DNA of 29,248 nt, taken from assembly GCA_046048295.1 (NCBI GenBank), contig JBJOGJ010000018.1:1-29248 (forward strand). Direction: 5' to 3'. The DNA comes from CBDCWA01 sp046048295 (GTDB lineage: Bacteria; Pseudomonadota; Alphaproteobacteria; Rhizobiales; Hyphomicrobiaceae). Under the pieces are notes generated by a model, which did not search any database, was not told the DNA's origin, and saw nothing but the letters and a program-made list of their open reading frames with translations. Below, piece after piece: positions 1 to 7,596 of this stretch (positions are counted from its first letter, which is position 1; each line of letters begins with the position of its first letter). The position numbers and the translations under genes are program-made.

Positions 1-40
1 GTCGGCCGGTGGAGTTGTTGCGGGGTTGTTGCAGTCATGA
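1..40 (+). CDS. Possible 3' end of the gene upstream of cpaC (cpaB?)
   Basis: In the frame starting at base 2, twelve codons run to a TGA at 38-40 that overlaps the cpaC ATG as ATGA. The next pair, cpaC/cpaD, is coupled by the same ATGA arrangement, so an upstream operon partner ending here is plausible. In Flp pilus loci that partner is normally CpaB. Too little sequence is visible to recognise the protein, and one of the other frames also stays open, so this is only a positional inference. Confidence 0.25.
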   Translation, partial: SAGGVVAGLLQS

Positions 41-1566
41 GGCTCGTTGCGAAAGCCGGCCATCGCCGGTGGTGGTACGTGGCGTGTGTTGTCGGTGGGC
101 TGGCGTTCATGCTCTGTGCATGGTCCGGTCCGGTTTTAGCACAACTCGCACCCGTCGATACGGACGGTGGTGCGGCGCGCGAAGCCATCCACTACAGGGT
201 TCCCGTTGGAGGACCCTTCCCGATCCGAAAACAGCTCACCATCGGTGTCGACAAATCGATGCTGATCGAAGTGCCTGTCGACCTCACCAACGTGCTCGTC
301 TCGAATCCGGAGGTGATCGACGCGGTGGTGCAGACATCGCGGCAGGTCTACCTGCTCGCGAAGGACCTTGGCGAAGCCAACGCGTTCTTCATAGGGCCGG
401 ATGGGATGAAGGTACTGTTCCTCGAGGTGAAGGTGCAACAGAACCTCAACTCGCTACGCACCGCGCTGAACCGGTTGTTCCCCGGCTCGCAGATCAATGT
501 CGAGATGGTCGGGGAGAATGTGGTCCTGTCCGGGCGGGTGGCGGAGCCACAGGACGCGAACCGGGCAGCCGAACTGGCGCAGCGCTTCGCGAAGAAGAAG
601 GACTCGGTGGTCAACATGATCACCACCTCGGCCAAGGAACAAGTGCTGCTGAAGGTCAAGGTTGCCGAGGTGCAGCGGGATGCCCTGAGGCGCATCGGCG
701 TCGATTATCCGGGTGTATGGGCGAACGCGAAACAGGTGACGTTCACACAGGTGATCAGCAATGCCTTTCCGGTGACGAGTCCGCTGGTCGCGGCGTCGCA
801 GGCATTGCAGGTTGGCGAACTGCCGCAGGTGGCGGCAGGCAAGGCACTGCAGACGACCTGGGAAAAAGGCAACCAGAACGTCACGGCGTTGCTGCAAATG
901 TTGGAACGGCGCGGGTTCATCAGGACGCTTGCGGAACCCAATTTGACGGCGATCTCCGGCGAGAAGGCCAAGTTCCTGGCCGGCGGCGAATTTCCCGTGC
1001 CGGTCTCGCAGGAAGACAACAAAGTCACGGTCCAGTACAAGGAATTCGGCGTCAACGTATCATTCAAGCCCGTGGTGCTCGGCGCTGGCCGCATTAGCCT
1101 GAACGTCGCGGCAGAGGTGAGTGAGATCTCGACCGAAGGCGCGGTAACGATCAACTCCATTTCGCTGCCAGGACTCAAGGTCAGGCGAGCCGAGACGACG
1201 CTCGAGTTGCCGTCCGGCGGGACGCTCGCGATGGCGGGGCTGCTTTCAGACGACGTGCGGCAGAGTGTGGAGGGTGTACCGGGGCTGAAAAATCTTCCGG
1301 TGCTTGGGGCGCTGTTCCGTTCAAACGACTTCCGTCGGCGAGAAACGGAGCTTGTGATCCTGGTCACACCATACATTGCGACACACGCGCACAAGGACGA
1401 GCTTGCGCGCCCGGGCAGTACATACGCGCCGGTCAGTGAGTTGAAGGAGCTGTTTTTCGGGCACATCAATCGCATCTACGGCGGGCCGGGACTGCCCGAG
1501 GGGCAGCGCTACCGGGGCGATTTCGGCTACATAGTCGAGTATCCTTATGCGGGGGTGAAGGGATGA
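37..1566 (+). CDS. cpaC: CpaC/RcpA-type secretin of the Flp (Tad) pilus
   Basis: Outer-membrane secretin that forms the channel through which a Flp/Tad pilus leaves the cell. The 509-residue protein starts with a basic, hydrophobic signal peptide (about residues 11-36, ending near VLAQ). A pilus-assembly N-terminal domain follows (about 50-135, with VLVSNPEVIDAVV). Next comes a BON-like segment (about 140-190), then the secretin domain (about 270-450) with FLAGGEFPVP, YKEFGVNV, VPGLKNLPVLGALF and LVILVTPYI. These are hallmark secretin motifs and the length is normal for CpaC. About 50 residues extend beyond the secretin core. It overlaps cpaD by four bases, so translation is probably coupled. 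The motifs clearly separate it from type II or III secretion secretins. Confidence 0.95.
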   Translation: MRLVAKAGHRRWWYVACVVGGLAFMLCAWSGPVLAQLAPVDTDGGAAREAIHYRVPVGGPFPIRKQLTIGVDKSMLIEVPVDLTNVLVSNPEVIDAVVQTSRQVYLLAKDLGEANAFFIGPDGMKVLFLEVKVQQNLNSLRTALNRLFPGSQINVEMVGENVVLSGRVAEPQDANRAAELAQRFAKKKDSVVNMITTSAKEQVLLKVKVAEVQRDALRRIGVDYPGVWANAKQVTFTQVISNAFPVTSPLVAASQALQVGELPQVAAGKALQTTWEKGNQNVTALLQMLERRGFIRTLAEPNLTAISGEKAKFLAGGEFPVPVSQEDNKVTVQYKEFGVNVSFKPVVLGAGRISLNVAAEVSEISTEGAVTINSISLPGLKVRRAETTLELPSGGTLAMAGLLSDDVRQSVEGVPGLKNLPVLGALFRSNDFRRRETELVILVTPYIATHAHKDELARPGSTYAPVSELKELFFGHINRIYGGPGLPEGQRYRGDFGYIVEYPYAGVKG

Positions 1567-2270
1567 AGCGCGCTGCAACAAGAACCTGCCAACGCGTGCT
1601 GGCAGCGCTTGCAATACTGGCAGCGGGAGGCCTCGCGGGATGCCGCGACGACTGGCGGCTCGACAACGAGACGGCGGTGCGACTCAACCAGCCGGAGCAG
1701 CGCCATCCAATCACCTTCGACGAACGCCAGGAGGTACTCTTCATCGAGCTTCCGCATATGGGGGCCTCGCTCAGCCACCGTCAAGAACGAGATGTCTCGG
1801 AATTTCTGCACCGCTACAGGCGGGAGGGTGGTGGCGCGATCAAGCTGTCAACTCCGCACTCCGCGAGGGGACACATGGCGGCACAGCGTTCAGTTGCGGC
1901 AATCGAGGAAATGGCGGTGCAGACCGGCATCGAGCCAGCCAGCCTGAGGCGGGGCAGGCACCGGGCGCATCCACGATACGGAGAGACAATCCAGCTGGTC
2001 TATCGGCGACCGGTGGCTGTGGCCCCCATTTGCAATGATTGGTCGGCGGACGTTGGTCAGGATCGCGAACGTATTCCGTACAATGATTTTGGGTGCGCGA
2101 CGCAGCGCAACCTTGCAAAGATGGTCGCCAATTCGCGCGATCTCATGCGGCCGCAACCCGAGACGCCGCGTTCGGCGGAACGGCGCAGCGCGCACTGGTC
2201 CGAGTATGTCTCGGGAACTGGCGGTTCCGGCGATTCCAAGTCGGACAGCGCCAAGCCCCAGATCAAGTAG
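1563..2270 (+). CDS. cpaD: CpaD-family pilus biogenesis lipoprotein
   Basis: A 235-residue lipoprotein of the alphaproteobacterial Flp pilus apparatus, thought to assist the CpaC secretin at the outer membrane. The N-terminus is basic and hydrophobic and ends in a lipobox, LAGC, with the lipidated cysteine near residue 27. The body shows CpaD features: a histidine- and arginine-rich middle (LSHRQERDVSEFL) and a C-terminal PICNDWS...DFGCATQRNLAKMVA block with two cysteines, followed by DLMRPQPE. The C-terminal 35 residues are low-complexity and polar. It overlaps cpaC by ATGA. The usual downstream partners cpaE and cpaF are absent; a convergent hupE begins 31 bases after its stop. Confidence 0.92.
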   Translation: MKRAATRTCQRVLAALAILAAGGLAGCRDDWRLDNETAVRLNQPEQRHPITFDERQEVLFIELPHMGASLSHRQERDVSEFLHRYRREGGGAIKLSTPHSARGHMAAQRSVAAIEEMAVQTGIEPASLRRGRHRAHPRYGETIQLVYRRPVAVAPICNDWSADVGQDRERIPYNDFGCATQRNLAKMVANSRDLMRPQPETPRSAERRSAHWSEYVSGTGGSGDSKSDSAKPQIK

Positions 2271-2301
2271 TTTCGACAACGAAGGACGAGTATCGCAGCA
2301 T

Positions 2302-2961
2302 TCAGAGGATACCAGCCTGCGCGGCAAGCGTGGCGAGGCCAGTGGCTGCAACAGCCAAGCCGGCGAGCCGGGCCAAGTGTGTCGCCTGAGCCGGCATCCG
2401 GCGGCGTGCGATGAAGTCTAGCAAGCCGGCGACCGAGAGCAGGATCGCAATCTGGATCGCGGAGAAGCCCGCGAGGTATGCCGCGAGCGGTGCAGGCTCT
2501 GCTCCGACAATGCTTTCACCATAGGCGTAACCGTGGAACAGGCCGGCGACGGCAATCGCGGCGGTGACCGGTATGCCGGCGCGTGGCGCCAGTGTGCCGG
2601 AGAAGATGGCGGCAGCGGCGGCCAGCACGCTCCCCGCGATGGCGAACTCGGCATAGGGCAATGAATATCCCATCACGTGAATGGCCGTTCCCGCGATCGT
2701 AGCGGTGATGAACGACAGTGCAACGGAAAGCGGGCGGGCCAGCATATACCCAAGGATGCCGGCGGCCAGGACGAAGGCCAGATGGTCCAAGCCAATAACG
2801 GGGTGGGCCAGTCCGGACACGAAACCCTGGACAAAGGTCGCGGGTGTCTCGCCACCCATCGCATGGTGTGCGGCCGCGGTTCCAGTCAACGACGCTGTGG
2901 CGATTGCGGTCAGCGTCAGCGTGCCGACGATGCGCACGTTCGAGATGCTTGCGTGGTCCAT
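2302..2961 (-). CDS. hupE: HupE/UreJ-family metal permease
   Basis: Inner-membrane protein of the HupE/UreJ family, whose members import nickel or cobalt for hydrogenase, urease or cobalamin. The start at 2961 gives 219 residues and is preceded by GGAG six bases upstream. A longer in-frame start at 3033 would run through the terminator at 3021-3050 and is rejected. The N-terminus is a cleavable signal (about residues 8-31, TAAAHH). The family motif HPVIGLDH is at 53-60 and a second conserved block, FHGYAYGE, is near 142-149. About six transmembrane segments are present. No hydrogenase or urease genes are nearby and no cobalamin riboswitch was seen in the short leader, so the metal cannot be told from context. 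Confidence 0.9.
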   Translation of the reverse strand: MDHASISNVRIVGTLTLTAIATASLTGTAAAHHAMGGETPATFVQGFVSGLAHPVIGLDHLAFVLAAGILGYMLARPLSVALSFITATIAGTAIHVMGYSLPYAEFAIAGSVLAAAAAIFSGTLAPRAGIPVTAAIAVAGLFHGYAYGESIVGAEPAPLAAYLAGFSAIQIAILLSVAGLLDFIARRRMPAQATHLARLAGLAVAATGLATLAAQAGIL

Positions 2962-3020
2962 GATCTGCTCCGGATACTGCTCGGTAAGCCAATCATGGTC
3001 CGGGACGGTAGACATGGCAA

Positions 3021-3050
3021 GAAAAAGCCCCAATCCGAAAATCGGGGCTT
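3021..3050 (-). terminator. Rho-independent terminator after tadD
   Basis: Read on the minus strand, a 7-bp stem (AAGCCCC at 3044-3050 pairing with GGGGCTT at 3025-3031), extended by an AT pair step past one mismatch, closes a six-base loop. It runs directly into a TTTTT tract (3022-3026). It sits 31 bases past the tadD stop and upstream of hupE, so it separates those two leftward genes into different transcripts. Confidence 0.85.
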
Positions 3051-3080
3051 AGACACCTAGGAGAACGGCTGGATTGTCAT

Positions 3081-3974
3081 TCAATCGTTCGTGCTGGGGC
3101 CGCCGAGACGATAGACCGGTCCTTCGCCGAGCGTACTTGCGCTGGCAGATCGGCGCTGTGGGGGCTCGCTCTCGGGGCCTGCTCGGCTCAGAATGCGCAT
3201 ATTGGAACTGGCCGCGGCAGCCGGGAGGACGGCTCGGGTCATGCTCTCGGCCTCCTTGATGCGGCCTTTGAGGCCAAGGAGTAGTGCCAGGTTGAGGCGG
3301 GCGCGATCAACGTGTTGGCTTGGAGCCTTCGAGGCAATCACGCGACGCAAGAGACTTTCGGCCTGCTTGCTCCTTGATGCGAGCGCATAGGACAGAGCAA
3401 GGTTGTTCAACACGACCGGGTTCTCAGGTGACAGCTCGAGCGCCTTGGCAAAGGCAAGCTGAGCATCGTGCTGGCGACCCTTGGCGGAGAGAGCCGTGCC
3501 CAGAGCGGAGTGCAGCCGCCAGTCGCCGGTATCTGTCTTCAATGCGCGCCGCAACAGCTTTTCCGACTTGTCGAGTTGGCCGAGCTCGAGAGCGAGCAAG
3601 GCGCGGGTCTTCAAAATGGCTGGGTCGGGATTTTCAGGATCGCTGCCCTGCTCGAGGCGTTTGAGGGCCTGTTGCTTGCGGCCGGAGCTGCGGAGTGATT
3701 GTGCGTCGGCCAGGGCGGCGGCGACTTCTGTATCCGCTGGTTGACGGGCGCTGGCGTCGGCGGAGGTGGATTTCGAAGCCGGTAGCGCGCCGGTGACGAT
3801 TCCGGGTGCCGCGCTATCAGGAGATGGCGAGGGGCCATGTCCAATGCCATCCAGGCTCAAGTCGGAGCCCGAACAACCGGCTGCAACCAGACAAGTGGCA
3901 ATCGCCACTGCTGCAATCGAGCGACGCACACAGGCGCGGGTTGGCGCACCGTGCTTGATAGTTATTCCTGACAT
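3081..3974 (-). CDS. tadD: TadD-like TPR lipoprotein of the Flp pilus system
   Basis: Predicted lipoprotein with tetratricopeptide repeats, matching TadD, the putative pilotin/assembly factor of Tad pili. With the start at 3974 (AGGG eight bases upstream) it has 297 residues. A signal helix ends in the lipobox LVAAGC, with the lipidated cysteine at about residue 34. A proline/serine-rich linker follows. TPR-like helices then span the middle: LRSSGRKQQALKRLEQ, LELGQLDKSEKLLRRAL, LSAKGRQHDAQLAFAKALEL and YALASRSKQAESLLRRVI. Earlier in-frame starts at 3980 and 4010 have poorer spacing. It lies on the strand opposite cpaCD, whereas tadD usually ends the same operon. A generic TPR lipoprotein is the alternative, but the cpa neighbours favour TadD. 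Confidence 0.8.
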   Translation of the reverse strand: MSGITIKHGAPTRACVRRSIAAVAIATCLVAAGCSGSDLSLDGIGHGPSPSPDSAAPGIVTGALPASKSTSADASARQPADTEVAAALADAQSLRSSGRKQQALKRLEQGSDPENPDPAILKTRALLALELGQLDKSEKLLRRALKTDTGDWRLHSALGTALSAKGRQHDAQLAFAKALELSPENPVVLNNLALSYALASRSKQAESLLRRVIASKAPSQHVDRARLNLALLLGLKGRIKEAESMTRAVLPAAAASSNMRILSRAGPESEPPQRRSASASTLGEGPVYRLGGPSTND

Positions 3975-4164
3975 GTACATGACCCTGGAGGGCGCGCGAG
4001 TTGGTGACATTGCTTCACCGACGCACTCGGTGCGCTAAGCACACTACGCAAGGCGACTGGAGTTTCAGCGGTAGAGAGATTCGCGGTGCCGGCGTGCCGA
4101 AGGTGGCGACTATCCCCGCTATCCCCAGGCCGGGCCAAGCCTGTGGATAACAAGGTCGATGCGG
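3975..4164. other. 190-base gap upstream of tadD with DnaA-box-like repeats and a hairpin
   Basis: No credible gene here. A perfect DnaA consensus box lies on the minus strand at 4142-4150 (TGTGGATAA as written). Two tandem degenerate copies of the form CTATCCCCN sit at 4110-4118 and 4119-4127. The right-hand degenerate copy and the perfect box also form an imperfect hairpin (4121-4148: ATCC and CAGGC arms around an eight-base loop). There is no T-run after the hairpin in either direction, so it is a weak terminator candidate at best. The region probably also holds the tadD promoter; no convincing -35/-10 pair was seen. Confidence 0.35.
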
Positions 4165-5208
4165 TCAAAGGTCGGCGAGTTTAGGCATTACCTCTCGCGC
4201 ATAGAGTGCCAGCGATCGATGGGCGTCGCTTGCAGCCATGGTGCCGAAGAATAGATACGTGATGAGATAGTTTATCCCCAGCTCTTTGATCTGTGAGCGG
4301 AGCTTGTCCGCAACCGTATCGGGAGTGCCGGCGATGACCATGCCGAGTTTCTGCCAGCTGTCGTAACCCTCGTCGGCATGGGCCCCGATACGCTTAGTCA
4401 GTTCGCTCGAACCATACTTGCGGCGCAGCCAGCTCAGACTGCCATTGTGGTACTCGAGGGCTGGCCGCGCGATAGCCTCGGCCTCACGATCGGATTCGGC
4501 AACGACGACGTGGCGGAGTACGCCGACCGCGGCGCCGCCACTGAAGCCCGCCTTCGGACGCGCCGGGCTGCCGCGCCGGGCGAGTGCTTCACGGTAGGCA
4601 TTGATGTTGGTAAGGGCCTGCTGCGTGGGGCCGTTGGAAACAAAGTGCATGCCCTGCTCGCCGGCCCAGGTGGAACCAGTGGTGTTTGATGAGCCGTACC
4701 AGAAAGGTGGCAACGGCTGCTGAAGTGGGCGAAGAGGGAGTGGAACCTCGTCGTAAGTGTATCGCTTGCCCTTGAAGGTGAAGGGATTGTTGGTCAGCGC
4801 GGTCACAAGGCAGTCGTAGGCCTCAAAAAAGATGTCGCGCGAATCCTCATGGGCGATGTTCTGGAACCCCAGTTCGAATGGAGACACGCCGCGGCCTACA
4901 CCGATTTCGAGTCGGCCCCTGCTCAAGTGATCGAGAATACAGATCTCCTCGGCGAGGCGAAGCGGAGAGTAGAGCGGTAGAAGGTAAACGAGTGGGCCGA
5001 AGTGAATGTTCCTGGTCAGGCGGGCTAGTGCGCCCATGTAGACACCCGGCACCGGGATGCTGTTCAGCGGCGTACAGTGGTGCTCGGCAAGGTGAAGGCA
5101 GTAGAAGCCTGCGCGGTCTGCCGCCTCAGCGAAGGCAAGCCGCTCGTCGAAGGTGGTGGCGAGCGGTTTCTCGGTGAGTTCGATGTGGTCGAATAGTCCG
5201 AATTTCAT
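4165..5208 (-). CDS. LLM-class flavin-dependent monooxygenase (bacterial luciferase-like)
   Basis: A 347-residue luciferase-like monooxygenase of the FMN/F420 TIM-barrel family. These enzymes use reduced flavin and oxygen to oxidise small organic substrates. The start at 5208 gives the canonical opening MKFGLFDH. AEAADRAGF and LHLAEHH follow (the EHH signature near residue 45), then LARLTRNIHFGPLVYLLP, EEICILDHLSRGRLEIGVGRG (the typical LLM helix-loop) and AGTPDTVADKL near the C-terminus. A longer open frame to 5583 is out-of-family sequence antisense to the neighbouring VOC gene. It is divergent from the VOC gene across about 165 bases, so the two may share regulation. The substrate cannot be told from sequence. 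Confidence 0.9.
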   Translation of the reverse strand: MKFGLFDHIELTEKPLATTFDERLAFAEAADRAGFYCLHLAEHHCTPLNSIPVPGVYMGALARLTRNIHFGPLVYLLPLYSPLRLAEEICILDHLSRGRLEIGVGRGVSPFELGFQNIAHEDSRDIFFEAYDCLVTALTNNPFTFKGKRYTYDEVPLPLRPLQQPLPPFWYGSSNTTGSTWAGEQGMHFVSNGPTQQALTNINAYREALARRGSPARPKAGFSGGAAVGVLRHVVVAESDREAEAIARPALEYHNGSLSWLRRKYGSSELTKRIGAHADEGYDSWQKLGMVIAGTPDTVADKLRSQIKELGINYLITYLFFGTMAASDAHRSLALYAREVMPKLADL

Positions 5209-5373
5209 TTGCTTGCTCGCAGTTTCGATGTTGCGGTTCCGAGGATTGTACGACAGACGGCCAGAATTTGAAGAGCCCTGCCATTCGAGGCAAGCAGTGT
5301 GAAGGCCGCAGTTGCCTGATGGGCAGAAATGGTATGAAATTCGCCGAGTCAACAGCAGTACCGGATGGGCGCC
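5209..5373. promoter_or_regulatory. Divergent intergenic region between LLM monooxygenase and VOC genes
   Basis: This 165-base gap must carry both divergent promoters. A TTGCCT-15-TATGAA pair before the VOC gene is suggestive, but the spacing is short. No clear palindromic operator, riboswitch or terminator was found. Confidence 0.3.
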
Positions 5374-6240
5374 ATGTCGCAATTCGATCGAACCGAGGAA
5401 GATCTCGGTAACATCGTCGCACTCGATCACATCAACACGACGATACCTGATCAACGGCTGGCGACGATCTTCTACATCATGGGGCTCGGCTTGACCCGCG
5501 ATCCCTACCTTGTGATGGGCATCTCCAACATGTGGGTGAACGCGGGCAGGAGCCAGTTCCACCTGCCAACTAGTGAGCCGCAAGTGCTACGCGGCGTGAC
5601 GGGCCTTGTCGTGCCCGATCTCGATGCGCTCGAAAAGCGGTTGCAACAGGTGGCAGGGCTGCTCGAGGGAACCGCCTTCGCGTACAGGCGCGGCAACGAT
5701 ACGATCGATGTGACAAGCCCGTGGGGCAATCGGTTCTGCTGCCACCGGCCGGGGGAGGCGTTCGGGCGAATGCAGCTTGGCATCGGCTATATCGCGTTCG
5801 ATGCGCCGAGGGGGGCGGCGGCAGGCATCGCCAGGTTCTACGGCGACATCATGGGGGCAAAAGCGAGCATTGAAGAGGGCAGCGAGGGCGCGGTGGCGCG
5901 TGTCGGGGCTGGAAACGGGCAGGCTTTGCTGTTCCGCGAGCGGTCGAGCGTGGCGGACTTCGACGGCCACCACGTGGCAATCTTCATTGCGGACTTTTCG
6001 GGGCCCCACAAGTGGCTCGTCGAGCGCGGACTGATAACTGCCGAAAGCAATCAGCATCAGTACCGCTTCGTCGACATCGTCGATCCAGCGACGGGCGATG
6101 TCGTGTTCCAGCTCGATCACGAGGTGCGCAGCATGCGCCACCCGTTCTTCGGCCGTCAGCTCGTCAATCGAGACCCGGCAATTTCGCAGGGCAATTATGC
6201 CCAGGGCTACGACGGTCTAAGCCCGTCGTTGCCAGTCTAG
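5374..6240 (+). CDS. Two-domain VOC-superfamily protein (extradiol dioxygenase/glyoxalase-like)
   Basis: A 288-residue protein with two vicinal-oxygen-chelate modules, as in extradiol ring-cleavage dioxygenases and glyoxalase-like enzymes. Module 1 starts with ALDHINTTIPD (candidate metal His near residue 19) and contains SQFHLP. Module 2 starts at GIGYIAFDAP and carries HHVAIFIADF and VVFQLDHE, matching the His and Glu metal-ligand positions of VOC folds. The start at 5374 is preferred over 5365 because a GGATGG stretch sits at a suitable distance before it. It is divergent from a flavin monooxygenase, so the pair could act in sequence on one substrate, but that is inference. The C-terminal 40 residues (HPFFGRQLVNRDP) are a common tail in this subgroup. 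Confidence 0.82.
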   Translation: MSQFDRTEEDLGNIVALDHINTTIPDQRLATIFYIMGLGLTRDPYLVMGISNMWVNAGRSQFHLPTSEPQVLRGVTGLVVPDLDALEKRLQQVAGLLEGTAFAYRRGNDTIDVTSPWGNRFCCHRPGEAFGRMQLGIGYIAFDAPRGAAAGIARFYGDIMGAKASIEEGSEGAVARVGAGNGQALLFRERSSVADFDGHHVAIFIADFSGPHKWLVERGLITAESNQHQYRFVDIVDPATGDVVFQLDHEVRSMRHPFFGRQLVNRDPAISQGNYAQGYDGLSPSLPV

Positions 6241-6250
6241 GGGCTCGTGC

Positions 6251-6709
6251 TCACGGGCTGTTTCGAGCTCGCCCGATCATGAGCTGATAGAGGAGTCCAA
6301 GTCCGATGCCGAAGCCGACAGCGTTGAGCAGGAAGCCGTTGCGCAGTCGGGTGATGTCGTAGCTTTCGAAGAAGCCCGAAAAGATTGGTCGCCCCTTGAT
6401 GAGGGAGACGATCAACCAGCTGCCGAGAATTGTCGTGAATACGAGGCCGAACAGGAAACCCCGTACCGGATAGGAGCCGCCGGGCAACTTTTCAGCAATG
6501 AGGCCAAAGAGGATGCCATAGAGCCCGCCCCAGAACATTGCGTTGACAAGGCGGGGCACGCCATATGGCGGCACTGGAGCCATGCTCCACGCATTGCCGC
6601 GACTCCAACCCATGTGGCCAAGAAACCAGGATATACCCTGATGGAAAATCAGAACGGCCAAAGCGGCTGCGATGAAGCCGATGACCATGTTGCGTAGCGT
6701 GCCATTCAT
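6251..6709 (-). CDS. Small four-helix membrane protein of unknown function
   Basis: A 152-residue integral membrane protein with about four hydrophobic helices (residues about 7-27, 57-73, 85-103 and 128-145). Glycines are frequent inside the helices, and the loop between helices 1 and 2 has GMAPVPPYGVP-like spacing (WSMAPVPPYGVPRL). A GGGGGAAA stretch lies upstream of the ATG. I do not recognise a named family. It is the last gene of the leftward set that starts with opgG and lies about 100 bases beyond the SMR pair, so it may or may not be co-transcribed. It converges on the VOC gene with only 10 bases between stops. Confidence 0.7.
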   Translation of the reverse strand: MNGTLRNMVIGFIAAALAVLIFHQGISWFLGHMGWSRGNAWSMAPVPPYGVPRLVNAMFWGGLYGILFGLIAEKLPGGSYPVRGFLFGLVFTTILGSWLIVSLIKGRPIFSGFFESYDITRLRNGFLLNAVGFGIGLGLLYQLMIGRARNSP

Positions 6710-6808
6710 TGCGTTTCCCCCGATTGTATTTTCAAGATGCCTATGCTGGCGCTTTGCAGCTTATCCGATTGCCCTGGGGGAATGCGAGCGCAAGTTGGGC
6801 AGACCGCT

Positions 6809-7204
6809 TCACGAGGTCGTCGGGGGAATGTCCGGTTGTTCGGTGGCCGCCAGAACGGCTATTCCGACCACGATGGCGAGGGCGCCTAGAGCCTGCAACA
6901 GGGTGAAGGTCTCGCCCATGAACAACAGCGATACCGCCATGACGGTCACGACGTGGCCGTGGGCGGCTGCGTAGGAGGGACCAACGGGCGCGTAGCGGAG
7001 GAGCGTTGTGTAGGTCACGAAGGCGGCGAGGTAGCAGGCGAGCACGCCGTATATCATCGGCTCGCGAATCACTCGGCGGATCCATATGAGGTCGCTGGCG
7101 CTCGAGGTGATGCGATCTCCGGCGAGCTTCATGCCGATCTGCGCCACGGTGTCGAATGTCAGAAGCAGCAGAAAGCCGACGAGAATGTATCGTTTCAGCC
7201 GCAT
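6809..7204 (-). CDS. SMR/EamA-like small membrane transporter subunit (downstream member of pair)
   Basis: A 131-residue, four-helix membrane protein resembling one half of a DMT-superfamily transporter (small multidrug resistance or ArnE/ArnF type). Helices are at about residues 5-22, 51-70, 77-96 and 105-121. RYAPVGPSYAAAHGHVVTVMAVSLLFMGE (the G/E-containing helix typical of EamA/SMR halves) and ALGALAIVVGIAVL support the assignment. The ATG at 7204 follows the TGA of the upstream partner by five bases and a G-run that can act as ribosome-binding site. The Glu in helix 1 that marks drug-exporting EmrE-type proteins is absent, which argues for a lipid-linked or other substrate. It probably works as a heterodimer with the adjacent gene. 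Confidence 0.78.
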   Translation of the reverse strand: MRLKRYILVGFLLLLTFDTVAQIGMKLAGDRITSSASDLIWIRRVIREPMIYGVLACYLAAFVTYTTLLRYAPVGPSYAAAHGHVVTVMAVSLLFMGETFTLLQALGALAIVVGIAVLAATEQPDIPPTTS

Positions 7205-7209
7205 CGTCG

Positions 7210-7596
7210 TCACCCCCCCCATCCGACGAGGGCGACGCCGGCCGAAATCAGTCCGACGGCAATGGCGCGGGGTGGTGTGATGCGTTCATTGAAACATATG
7301 CGGCCGCCCACCATTACACCGACGATGGTTATCGCACCAAGCATGATGCCCTTGGCCAACGGCACGCGGGATATGAAAGCCAGCCATGCCAGGAACAGGA
7401 ATACGAAAGCCGCAATGCCGGCCCAGAACCAAGGCTGGCGAAGCATCGCTCTCGTATGGCTGATGGCAGCGGAGGTGCGCGCACGTTCAGCGGCGGCCTT
7501 GAGGCACAAATGGCTGAACGTCTCGAGGAGCAATACCGCGGCCAGCAGTGCAAGAGTGATGGAGTCCATTGGCACGTCCGGGTTGGGCGAGCGCAC
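7210..7596 (-). CDS. SMR/EamA-like small membrane transporter subunit (upstream member of pair)
   Basis: A 128-residue, four-helix protein and the likely partner of the gene just downstream. Helix 1 contains LETFSHLCLKAA, with a Glu in the first membrane segment. Later segments include FLAWLAFISRVPLAKGIMLGAITIVGV and the EamA-like end FNERITPPRAIAVGLISAGVALVGW. A GTG start at 7596 is chosen because GAGG lies six bases upstream and it overlaps the GNAT stop as TAGTG. An ATG at 7569 lacks a ribosome-binding site but is possible. Paired short DMT proteins such as ArnE/ArnF move undecaprenyl-phosphate-linked groups; whether this pair does so is inference. Confidence 0.78.
   Translation of the reverse strand: MRSPNPDVPMDSITLALLAAVLLLETFSHLCLKAAAERARTSAAISHTRAMLRQPWFWAGIAAFVFLFLAWLAFISRVPLAKGIMLGAITIVGVMVGGRICFNERITPPRAIAVGLISAGVALVGWGG

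Noticed and set aside
9..1097. Long open frame overlapping cpaC in another frame
   Set aside because: Arg/Gly-rich, out-of-family composition with no recognisable motif; a frame shadow of cpaC in GC-rich DNA.
2962..3033. N-terminal extension of HupE
   Set aside because: It would include the tadD terminator hairpin and place non-hydrophobic sequence before the signal peptide; the ATG at 2961 has a good ribosome-binding site.
4121..4148. Hairpin after the LLM gene as a rho-independent terminator
   Set aside because: The stem has a central mismatch and no T-tract follows on either strand.
5209..5583. N-terminal extension of the LLM monooxygenase
   Set aside because: The added 125 residues do not match the family, which begins at MKFGLFDH, and they overlap the divergent VOC gene.
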